A program made the translations under genes and the position numbers. 64,000 nt of DNA from Sphingomonadaceae bacterium (GTDB lineage Bacteria; Pseudomonadota; Alphaproteobacteria; Sphingomonadales; Sphingomonadaceae), in the NCBI GenBank assembly GCA_009926135.1, contig RFPL01000002.1:186001-250000 (forward strand), in the 5' to 3' direction. Below are positions 48,688 to 58,303 of the stretch, in pieces (within the stretch, counting starts at the first letter, position 1; every line of letters begins with the position of its first letter). The notes below the pieces were generated by a model, which saw only the letters and a list, made by a program, of their open reading frames with translations, did no database searches and had not been told where the DNA came from.

Positions 48688-49257
48688 GTGCAGCTTTGGG
48701 TCGGCCTTGGCAATCCGGGTCCGCAATATGCCCTGCACCGGCATAATGTGGGCTTCATGGCGCTCGACACCATTGCCGAAGTGCATCGCTTTGGTCCCGA
48801 AACGAAGAAGTTCCAGGGTTGGCTCTGCGAAGGTCGGATCGGCGGACAAAAGATCCTGTTGCTCAAGCCCGCGACCTTCATGAATGAAAGCGGCCGTTCG
48901 GTGAGCGAGGCTTTGCGCTTCTACAAGCTGGGCGTCGAAGCGCTGACTGTCTTTCATGACGAGCTCGATCTCGCACCCTTCAAGGTGAAGGTGCGGATGG
49001 GCGGTGGCCTTGCTGGCCACAACGGACTGCGTTCGATCGACCAGCACCTCGGCCCTGACTTCCGGCGGGTGCGGATCGGGATCGGCCATCCGGGACACAA
49101 GGACCGGGTGACCGGCCATGTGCTTGGGAATTATGCCAAGGCTGAGCAGGACGATCTGGTGGCCATGCTGGGCGGCATCGCGGCCGAAGCCGAATGGTTG
49201 GCCAGCGGCGACGATGCCCGGTTCATGAGCGATCTTGCCCTTCGCCTGCAAGACTGA
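48688..49257 (+). CDS. pth: Peptidyl-tRNA hydrolase
   Basis: [53 protein letters not shown]. Confidence 0.97.
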   Translation: MQLWVGLGNPGPQYALHRHNVGFMALDTIAEVHRFGPETKKFQGWLCEGRIGGQKILLLKPATFMNESGRSVSEALRFYKLGVEALTVFHDELDLAPFKVKVRMGGGLAGHNGLRSIDQHLGPDFRRVRIGIGHPGHKDRVTGHVLGNYAKAEQDDLVAMLGGIAAEAEWLASGDDARFMSDLALRLQD

Positions 49258-49262
49258 GCTGC

Positions 49263-49799
49263 GTGCAACGGGTCCTCGTCATTGGCTCGCCGGGTGCGGG
49301 CAAGTCCACCCTGTCGCACGAACTGGCGGCGCGTACAGGATTACCGCTGTTCCATCTCGACAAGCTGTTCTGGCGGCCCGGATGGGTTGAGCGCGATCGC
49401 GATGAGGGCTGCGCCGAACTGGCGCAGGTTCTGGCTGGAGAGCGTTGGATTATCGACGGAAACTATGGCTCGACCATGCCGATGCGCCTGGCCCGCGCTG
49501 ATACCGTTGTGTGGCTCGATTACCCAACTTCGCTGTGCCTGGCGCGAGTGTTCCGGCGCTGATGGCAATTTCGCGGCAAAACCCGTCCCGACATGACCCA
49601 GGACTGCCAGGAAAATCTCAATCTCGAATTCCTGGTTTATGTCCTGAACTTCAGGAGCGCCTGGCAGCATCGCAACGCTGCAGCGCTGGCTGGTTTTGCC
49701 GGAACGCTCCATCGCTTCACTCGGTCCGGCGATACTTCACGGTGGCTGGAAATACTGTCGGTTTCACTTACAAACCTGACACTTGATCACCGACGTTAA
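49263..49799 (+). pseudogene. FlaR/adenylate-kinase-like P-loop gene interrupted by an in-frame TGA
   Basis: [38 protein letters not shown]...VFRR-stop(49560-49562)-WQFRGKTRPDMTQDCQENLNLEFLVYVLNFRSAWQHR; both halves share one frame. Confidence 0.8.
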
Positions 49800-49826
49800 C
49801 CACCGCCTACCCTGACTTTCCTGACT

Positions 49827-49842
49827 TGGCACGACCATTGCG
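49827..49842 (+). promoter_or_regulatory. Candidate sigma54 (-24/-12) promoter
   Basis: TTGGCACG-ACCA-TTGC, matches YTGGCACG-N4-TTGC; 38 nt before the ATG at 49881. Confidence 0.82.
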
Positions 49843-49880
49843 AGCTTGGACGTCAACCATTTGGTTTGCAGGGGGTTTCG

Positions 49881-50594
49881 ATGCGTATTGCCCATCAGAT
49901 TTCGAAGCTGGCCGTGATTGCCAGCCTGGTCTTTGCCAGCGCTCCGGCCCTGGCTGACGCCATTACGCTTGATTCCAGCGACGTCGGGCAAAGCTGGGAT
50001 TTTGCTTTTGACGGCTATTCCGGCAGCACCACGGTGGCTGGGCTAACCTCGACCGGCAAGTTCACGCTGACCGGCGTTACTTCGAACAGCTACACCTTCA
50101 GCTACAGCATGGCGAACACGACCAGCGATCCGGTCAATTCCCGTCTGTCGGGCTTTGCCTTCAACACCGATCCCAACATCTCGAGCGCCAGTTCGACGGG
50201 GGCATTCAGCTACACGACAATTGGCGGAAGCTACCCGAACGGCATCGGCAGCGTTGACGTGTGCTTCAAGGATGCCTCGACCGGCGCTTGCTCGGGCGGC
50301 GGCAGTGGTGGCCTGCTCGATGGCGAGACAGGCGCCGGCAGCTTCACGCTCAACTTTGCACAGCCGCTGACCTCGCTGACGCTCAGCGACTTCTTCGTTC
50401 GCTATCAGTCGATCACCGGTGCGGGCAATGTCTCATCGGCCAGCGGCACGGGCACCCTCACCAGCAGCGGCAGCACCAGCACGGGCGGAACTCCGGTTCC
50501 CGAGCCGGGCATGATTGGTCTGCTCGGCGGCGCACTCGCCGGCCTGGCCTTTGCCCGACGCCGCCGCAGCCAGCAGCGTCTCGCGCTGGCCTAA
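49881..50594 (+). CDS. PEP-CTERM sorting domain-containing exported protein
   Basis: Signal peptide MRIAHQISKLAVIASLVFASAPALA; low-complexity Ser/Thr/Gly; C-terminal VPEPGMIGLLGGALAGLAFARRRR. Confidence 0.9.
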   Translation: MRIAHQISKLAVIASLVFASAPALADAITLDSSDVGQSWDFAFDGYSGSTTVAGLTSTGKFTLTGVTSNSYTFSYSMANTTSDPVNSRLSGFAFNTDPNISSASSTGAFSYTTIGGSYPNGIGSVDVCFKDASTGACSGGGSGGLLDGETGAGSFTLNFAQPLTSLTLSDFFVRYQSITGAGNVSSASGTGTLTSSGSTSTGGTPVPEPGMIGLLGGALAGLAFARRRRSQQRLALA

Positions 50595-50597
50595 GCC

Positions 50598-52112
50598 TTA
50601 CCCGCCAGTGCGCGTGGCTTCGGCCAGGTGCATCTGGATGGTCTTGTTCTGAGGCGCCTGTTCTGCCGCACGGCGGAGCAGGCGTTTCGCATTTTCGAGG
50701 TCCTGCCCGGCCCGGAAGCGAACCCAGCCCGCCGTATCGAGTACCGAGGCATTGTCGGGCATCCGCTTAAGCGCCTGGTCGGCATAACGCAGCGCCGCAG
50801 CGTGGTTGCCCAGCATCAACTGGGCATAGGCCATGTTGTTCAGCACCAGCGGGTTGCCACCCTTGGTCACAGCCAGGATCCGTTCATAGGCAAGTGCCGC
50901 CTTGGCCCAATCGCCACGCTTGATTGCGGCATCGGCCTCGGCCAGATCGCCGCCCACCACTTGCGGAGAGGGGCTTTTGGCGCGGCGGTCATAACCATCT
51001 GCGCGCGAATCACCGGCGGCCTTGGCAGCGCGGGCCATCATGGCCAGCTCTTCCGGGCGCGCCTGGGGGCTATCAGCAATCGCCTGGAGCGCGGCCATGG
51101 CGCCCTTGGCATCCTTCCCGGTCAGCCGGGCTTCGGCCAGCAGTAGTGCAACCTGGCGGTTGCCGGGCTGAGCCCGCACGATTGGCGTCAACTGCGCGGC
51201 GGCCAGTTCGCTCCGGTCAAGCCTGAGCAGGGCTTCGGCATAGAGCGCCCGCAGGGGGTGAATCGCCGGCAGTTCTGCTTCCAGTGGCTGGACTGTCGCA
51301 CGGACGAGATCCCAGTTCTTCATCGCCACGCCCGCCCGGGCGCGCAGGTAGGCGACTTGCAGGTTGCGCGGGGCCACTTCCGCCGCCGTGTCCGCCACGG
51401 CCATCATCTCCTTATAGCGACCCAGATCGCCCAGTGCCGCTGCCTCCCCGGTTAGCGCCGCCAGACTGGTGGGATAGCGCTTGGCCGCATTGCTGTAGGT
51501 ATCGAGCGCGACTTTCAGATCGCCCTTCGTCAACGCGATCTGGCCCTTGATCAGCAGGGTATCGATCCCCTGCGGCGCAAGCGCTGCCGCCTGGTCGGCC
51601 AGCTGCGATGCAGTCGCCACATCGCGCTCCATCAGCCGCAAACGCGCCAGATCGGCAAAGGCGCGGGCATTGTCTCCCACCGCAACGGCCTTGGCAAAGA
51701 ACCCGGCGGCCGCCGCGGTGTCACCGTCCTGGATCGCAGCCAGCCCGCGCAGCCGGTCGGCTTCGGACGAAGTGCTGGCCGCGAGGGCATCGCGCGCCAC
51801 TTGCGGCGCATTGCGAAGCAGTGCCGCCTCGGCCGTCAATTCAGCCTGGTCCGGCACACCGCCACTTGTCGCCAGTTTCTGCAAAGTGGCTCCCGCTCCG
51901 GCACCATCGCCCAGCGCCAGCAGGCTCCTGGCCTGGAGCAGCAGCAACTCCTTGTTCCCAGGCATGGCTTCCAACGCCGAGGCGGCAAGTATGCGCGCCT
52001 TGGCATAGTCATTGGCGGCAAAGGCGGCGCGCGCATCGGCGGCCTGTTCTTCCGGTGAGGCAGAGCAGGCGGCAAGCGCCAGCAGGGCGGGCAGGATGAT
52101 GATCTTGCGCAT
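50598..52112 (-). CDS. Tetratricopeptide repeat lipoprotein
   Basis: Lipobox LLALAAC; repeated TPR-like units; PDNASVLDTAGWVRFRAGQ. Confidence 0.88.
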   Translation of the reverse strand: MRKIIILPALLALAACSASPEEQAADARAAFAANDYAKARILAASALEAMPGNKELLLLQARSLLALGDGAGAGATLQKLATSGGVPDQAELTAEAALLRNAPQVARDALAASTSSEADRLRGLAAIQDGDTAAAAGFFAKAVAVGDNARAFADLARLRLMERDVATASQLADQAAALAPQGIDTLLIKGQIALTKGDLKVALDTYSNAAKRYPTSLAALTGEAAALGDLGRYKEMMAVADTAAEVAPRNLQVAYLRARAGVAMKNWDLVRATVQPLEAELPAIHPLRALYAEALLRLDRSELAAAQLTPIVRAQPGNRQVALLLAEARLTGKDAKGAMAALQAIADSPQARPEELAMMARAAKAAGDSRADGYDRRAKSPSPQVVGGDLAEADAAIKRGDWAKAALAYERILAVTKGGNPLVLNNMAYAQLMLGNHAAALRYADQALKRMPDNASVLDTAGWVRFRAGQDLENAKRLLRRAAEQAPQNKTIQMHLAEATRTGG

Positions 52113-52234
52113 CGGGCATAAATGCCACCAACCCCTGAAAATTCGGTGAAACGCCCCTGCCATCCCGCCGCAACTGGTCAAACCCGCCCTGCCCCGCTAT
52201 GGGCCGCCGCGCATCAGTTCGATCGGAGTATGAA

Positions 52235-53335
52235 ATGGGTTTTCGTTGCGGAATCGTCGGTCTGCCCAATGTCGGCAAGTCGACCCTGTTCAATGCGCTG
52301 ACCGAGACCCAGGCCGCCCAGGCCGCTAATTATCCGTTCTGCACGATCGAACCGAACGTCGGCAATGTCGGCGTGCCCGATCCCCGGCTCGACAAGCTGG
52401 CCAAAATCGCCGGCAGCCAGAAGATCATCCCGACCCAGCTGGGCTTTGTCGACATTGCCGGCCTGGTGCGCGGCGCCAGCAAGGGCGAAGGCCTGGGCAA
52501 CCAGTTCCTGGGCAACATTCGCGAGGTTGATGCCATCGTCCACGTGCTGCGCTGCTTCGAAAACGATGACATCCAGCACGTCGATAACCGCGTCGATCCC
52601 GTGTCCGACGCCGACACGGTCGAGACCGAACTGATGCTGTCCGACCTCGAAAGCCTCGAGAAGCGTGTCCCGGCCGCGCAGAAGAAGGCCGCCCAGGGCG
52701 ACAAGGAAGCCAAGCTGGTCGCCGCTGTCCTCACCCCGGCGCTTGAGCTGCTGCGCGATGGCAAGCCCGCCCGGCTCGCCCGTCCGGAAGGCGAGGATGA
52801 ATTGCGCGTGTTCAACCAGGCCCAGCTGTTGACCGCCAAGCCGGTGCTATACGTCTGCAACGTCGAGGAAGAGAGCGCCGCCAATGGCAACGCCTTCTCT
52901 GCCGCCGTGTTCGAAAAGGCCAAGGCCGAAGGCGCCAATGCTGTAATCGTCTCGGCCGCGATCGAAAGTGAGCTGGTTGGTATGGCCCCGGATGAACGCC
53001 TCGTCTTCCTGGAAGAAATGGGCCTCCACGAAACCGGCCTCGCCCGCGTGATCCGCTCGGGCTACGATCTGCTGCACCTGATCACCTTCTTCACCGTCGG
53101 CCCCAAGGAAGCCCGCGCCTGGACCGTGCATCGCGGAGCCAAGGCCCCGGACGCCGCCGGCGAGATCCACTCCGACATGCAGCGCGGCTTCATCCGGGCT
53201 GAAACCATCGCTTATGACGATTACATCACCCTGGGCGGCGAAGGTCCGTGCAAGGACGCCGGCAAGCTGCGCCAGGAAGGCAAGGAATACGTCATCCAGG
53301 ATGGCGACGTGCTGCACTTCAAGTTCAACGTGTGA
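52235..53335 (+). CDS. ychF: Redox-regulated ATPase YchF
   Basis: MGFRCGIVGLPNVGKSTLFNALTETQAAQAANYPFCTIEPNVG. Confidence 0.98.
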   Translation: MGFRCGIVGLPNVGKSTLFNALTETQAAQAANYPFCTIEPNVGNVGVPDPRLDKLAKIAGSQKIIPTQLGFVDIAGLVRGASKGEGLGNQFLGNIREVDAIVHVLRCFENDDIQHVDNRVDPVSDADTVETELMLSDLESLEKRVPAAQKKAAQGDKEAKLVAAVLTPALELLRDGKPARLARPEGEDELRVFNQAQLLTAKPVLYVCNVEEESAANGNAFSAAVFEKAKAEGANAVIVSAAIESELVGMAPDERLVFLEEMGLHETGLARVIRSGYDLLHLITFFTVGPKEARAWTVHRGAKAPDAAGEIHSDMQRGFIRAETIAYDDYITLGGEGPCKDAGKLRQEGKEYVIQDGDVLHFKFNV

Positions 53336-53342
53336 GGGGGCG

Positions 53343-53813
53343 ATGAGCGACGACCTACTCTACTTCGAAGACCTGGTGGTAGGCACCAAGGCCAGCTTTG
53401 GCCGCTACGAAGTGACGCGTGAGGAAGTGCTGGAATTCGCGGCCAAGTACGATCCCCAGCCCTTCCACCTCAGCGATGAGGCCGCCGCCCAGACCCATTT
53501 CGGTCGCATCTCCGCCAGCGGCTGGCACACCTGCGCCATGACCATGGCCATGCTGGTCGAAAACCTGAAGAACAACCGGCAGGCCGGACTGGGTTCACCA
53601 GGGCAGGACGAACTGCGCTGGCACCACCCGGTCTATCCCGGCGATGTGCTGCGGGTTGAAACCGAACTGCTGGAAACGAAGCGCAGTCGATCGCGCCCGG
53701 AAATGGGATCGCTGCGCTCGGCGATCCGGGTTTACAATCAGAACGACCGGATGGTGATGAGCATGACCGGTATCGGCCTGATCGCGGTGCGGGAGCCGGA
53801 AAGGCGGGACTAA
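53343..53813 (+). CDS. MaoC family dehydratase
   Basis: YFEDLVVGTKASFGRYEVTREEVLEFAAKYDPQPFHLSDEAA. Confidence 0.93.
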   Translation: MSDDLLYFEDLVVGTKASFGRYEVTREEVLEFAAKYDPQPFHLSDEAAAQTHFGRISASGWHTCAMTMAMLVENLKNNRQAGLGSPGQDELRWHHPVYPGDVLRVETELLETKRSRSRPEMGSLRSAIRVYNQNDRMVMSMTGIGLIAVREPERRD

Positions 53814-55603
53814 CGCCTCCCGAACAGCTTCTCGACATCGCCCAGCGCCAGCTTCACCCAGGTTGGCCGACCGTGGTTGCACTGGCCGGAGCGCGGCGTG
53901 CGTTCCATTTCGCGCAGCAAGGCGTTCATTTCTGCCACGGACAGCGTCCGCCCCGCCCGGACCGAGCCGTGGCAGGCCATGGTCGCCAGGACGTGGTCGA
54001 GCCGCTCACCCAGCAGCAGGGCAACGCCATTGTGGGCAAGGTCGTCAGCAATGTCGCGGACCAATGCTTGCACATCACCGCCCGCCAGAGCGGCGGGCAC
54101 GGCGCGGACCAGCATGGCGTCTGGGCCAAAGCGTTCGAGCGCAAGACCGTGTTCGGCGAGTTGCGCGGCGGCTTCAGCCAGGCGGTCACAGTCCGGTTCG
54201 TCCAGTTCGACCACCTCGGGGATCAGCAGCGCCTGTGATGCGGCCATGGTTCCTTGGGCACCCGCGGCTTTCAAGCGTTCGAGCACGAGCCGTTCATGCG
54301 CGGCGTGCTGGTCGACGATCACCAGTCCATCTTCGGCCTCGGCGACGATGTAAGTGTTCGCCACTTGCCCGCGCGCCACGCCGAGCGGGTGCGACGCCGC
54401 CGGTTCAGGAGCAGTCTCGGCCATTTCGGCCCGTGCCGCCGGGGTCAGCACTGACGCTTCGTAACCGCGCCACGCCTGCCCAGCATCGCGCACAATGCCG
54501 GGTTCGGGTTGGCGCGCAAACAGCGAACCGAGCCCTGGGGCAGCCTCGACCCGCGAGATCGGCTCTGACTGCCAGTTGGCCATGGCCGGAGCAGCCGGAC
54601 CCTGGGCCGAACGCTGCCCTGCCCCCTCCAGCGCGTGACGCAATCCTGAAACGATGAAGCCGCGCACAAAAGCCGGATCGCGGAAGCGAACCTCGGTCTT
54701 GGCCGGGTGGACGTTCACGTCTACTTCCTCGGGCGGCAGGTCCAGGAACAGCGCCAGCACAGCGTGGCGATCGCGCGCCAGCATATCGGCATAGGCCCCG
54801 CGCACCGCGCCGACGAGCAGCCGGTCCTTCACCGGCCGGCCATTGACGAACAGGTACTGGTGATCGGCCACGCCGCGATTAAAGGTCGGAAGGCCGGCCA
54901 CCCCGGTCAGGCGGACCGGGCCGCGCGCCAGATCGATCACGACGCCATCCTCGGCCAGCTCACGGGCAATCAGTTGCGCAACCCGGGCAGCCAGCGTCTG
55001 CCTGCCCTGCACCGCCAGCACCCGCCGGCCATCATGCTCAAGCGTTACCCCGATTTCGGGCCGCGCCATGGCGAGGCGGCGGACGACATCGAGACAGGCG
55101 GCATATTCGCTGCGCGGTGAGCGCAGGAACTTGCGCCGGGCCGGCACTTTGCCGAACAGGTCCTCGACCCGGATCCGGGTGCCAGGCGGCAGCGCCGCCG
55201 GCCCCTCGGCAATCGCCTGGCCATGGTCGACCACCACTTGCCAACCACTTTCCGCGCCGCGCACCCGGCTCTCCATCGTCAACCGCGCGACACTGGCAAT
55301 CGAAGGCAGTGCCTCGCCCCTGAAGCCCAGGGTGGCAACCAGCTCGATGGCCTCGTCCGGTAGCTTGGAGGTGGCGTGTCGTTCCAGCGCCAGGGCCATG
55401 TCGCCGCGGGTCATGCCGCAGCCATCGTCGGTCACCTCGATCAGGCCGAGTCCGCCCTCGCCAAGGCGCACCGCGATACTGGTGGAAGCGGCATCGATTG
55501 CGTTTTCGACCAGTTCCTTAAGCGCAGCCGCCGGCCGTTCCACCACCTCGCCAGCGGCAATGCGGTTAACCAGGGTCTCGGGCAGGCGGCGGATCACGGG
55601 CAT
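53810..55603 (-). CDS. mutL: DNA mismatch repair endonuclease MutL
   Basis: IRRLPETLVNRIAAGEVVERPAAALKELVENAIDA, DDGCGM, C-terminal DQHAAHERLVLE. Confidence 0.98.
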   Translation of the reverse strand: MPVIRRLPETLVNRIAAGEVVERPAAALKELVENAIDAASTSIAVRLGEGGLGLIEVTDDGCGMTRGDMALALERHATSKLPDEAIELVATLGFRGEALPSIASVARLTMESRVRGAESGWQVVVDHGQAIAEGPAALPPGTRIRVEDLFGKVPARRKFLRSPRSEYAACLDVVRRLAMARPEIGVTLEHDGRRVLAVQGRQTLAARVAQLIARELAEDGVVIDLARGPVRLTGVAGLPTFNRGVADHQYLFVNGRPVKDRLLVGAVRGAYADMLARDRHAVLALFLDLPPEEVDVNVHPAKTEVRFRDPAFVRGFIVSGLRHALEGAGQRSAQGPAAPAMANWQSEPISRVEAAPGLGSLFARQPEPGIVRDAGQAWRGYEASVLTPAARAEMAETAPEPAASHPLGVARGQVANTYIVAEAEDGLVIVDQHAAHERLVLERLKAAGAQGTMAASQALLIPEVVELDEPDCDRLAEAAAQLAEHGLALERFGPDAMLVRAVPAALAGGDVQALVRDIADDLAHNGVALLLGERLDHVLATMACHGSVRAGRTLSVAEMNALLREMERTPRSGQCNHGRPTWVKLALGDVEKLFGRR

Positions 55604-55765
55604 CTGTTCCCGACCCTAGCGGTGAAGCGCGCCGAATTCGAGACGGAAGCGCACCGGCAATCCCCCACTTTCGGACAATTTTTTGGCCTTTGTTGGCCCC
55701 TTGCGTTAATGAGCCGCGATTCATGCCAACCTACCGGCTTTTGACTTCTGCAGACTTTGCAGTAA

Positions 55766-56842
<1,077 letters not shown>

Positions 56843-56861
56843 ACAAGGGAGAAGGCACCGC

Positions 56862-57752
56862 ATGGCGCCGTCGTCGAACCGGCGCCCCGGCAGTTCCCGC
56901 AGGGCGCAGTACTCGACATTTATGGGCTACGTGATCGCCTTTGCGGGCGTGATCGCTGGCGTCGCCGTGCTGCTCTTTTCGACGAGCAACGCCGGTGCCT
57001 TTGCCGCGCTGCGCGGCGGGGCAGCTGATGCCGTGGCGCCTGCCGCCGAAGCCGCAGCCGCAAGTCGCAGCGAAAGCCAAGGGGTCTGGGCGGCCCTTCA
57101 AGGCTACTTCACCTATGGCGTCCAGGTTGCCCGAAACGAACAGGAACTGGCCGAGGCCCGCGTCCGCCTGACCGAGGCGGCGGCCCTGCGGCAAGAGAAC
57201 CAGCGGCTGAAGGCGCTGCTCGACCTGCGCGAAAGCGAGCCCAAGCCGGTCGCCATGGCACGCCTGATCGGCTCGACCTCCACCAGCACCAGGCGCTTTG
57301 CGCTGCTCGGGGCCGGCCGCAATCACGGCGTTACGATCGGCATGCCGGTCCGCTCCCCGCTCGGCCTGGTCGGCCGTGTGCTTGAAACCGGAGATCGCAC
57401 CGCACGCGTACTGCTGATCACCGATACGGTAAGCGTCGTGCCGGTTCGCCGCGCTGCCGATGGCCTGCCGGCCTTTGCCACCGGGCGGGGCGATGGCACG
57501 CTCCAGCTGCGCCTGATCAACATTGGCACCAACCCGTTGCGGGTTGGGGATGCCTTCGTCACTTCCGGTTCGGGCGGACTATACTGGCCCAACACGGCGA
57601 TTGCCGTCGTGACCCGGCTGACGCGCGATGGTGCGATTGCCCGGGCACTGAGCGACCCCGGTACGACCGAGTTCGTCCAGGTCCAGCCGCTGTGGGACGA
57701 GGGCAAGGCTGCCCAGGAATTATCGGCACCGCCTGCCGCCGGAGCGAAATGA
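56862..57752 (+). CDS. mreC: Rod shape-determining protein MreC
   Basis: N-terminal TM, coiled coil LRQENQRLKALLDL, GRNHGVTIGMPVRSPLGLVGRV. Confidence 0.95.
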   Translation: MAPSSNRRPGSSRRAQYSTFMGYVIAFAGVIAGVAVLLFSTSNAGAFAALRGGAADAVAPAAEAAAASRSESQGVWAALQGYFTYGVQVARNEQELAEARVRLTEAAALRQENQRLKALLDLRESEPKPVAMARLIGSTSTSTRRFALLGAGRNHGVTIGMPVRSPLGLVGRVLETGDRTARVLLITDTVSVVPVRRAADGLPAFATGRGDGTLQLRLINIGTNPLRVGDAFVTSGSGGLYWPNTAIAVVTRLTRDGAIARALSDPGTTEFVQVQPLWDEGKAAQELSAPPAAGAK

Positions 57753-58303
57753 TGCCCGTTCCGATCCCGGAACAGCTCAAGGACCTTACGCGCCCGCGCA
57801 TCAATCGTGCGCCCTCGCCGCTGCTGGCGATATCGTTGCCGTGGATCCTGGTGATGCTGGGCAGCCTTAGCCCTGCATGGCCGATCATTTCATCCGCGCC
57901 GGTCATGCCGCCGCTCGGCTTTCTGTTCCTGCTCGGCTGGCTGCATCTGCGCCCCAGCCTGTTCCCGGTCTGGGCCGGTCTGCCGCTGGGCCTGTTTGAC
58001 GATCTTTACAGCGGCCAGCCAATGGGCTCGGCCATCCTGTTGTGGTCTCTGGCCACTATCGCGATGGACTATGTCGAAGCCCGGTTCCCCTGGCGGGGCT
58101 TTGTCCAGAACTGGGTCGTCGCCTCGGCAGTGATTGCGGGTTACCTATTTGTTTCTGCCTGGTTTGCCGGGGTCCAACGCCAACCTGACCTGTTGCTGGC
58201 GATGCTTCCGCAGATTGCCTTGTCGATTCTGGTCTATCCGATCGCGGCACAGATTGTCGGGCTGGTCGACCGGCTGCGGCTGATTCCGGTGCGGGAAGTG
58301 TAA
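57749..58303 (+). CDS. mreD: Rod shape-determining protein MreD
   Basis: Small multi-TM protein between mreC and mrdA; 4-bp overlap with mreC; PLGLFDDLYSGQPMGSAI. Confidence 0.88.
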   Translation: MMPVPIPEQLKDLTRPRINRAPSPLLAISLPWILVMLGSLSPAWPIISSAPVMPPLGFLFLLGWLHLRPSLFPVWAGLPLGLFDDLYSGQPMGSAILLWSLATIAMDYVEARFPWRGFVQNWVVASAVIAGYLFVSAWFAGVQRQPDLLLAMLPQIALSILVYPIAAQIVGLVDRLRLIPVREV

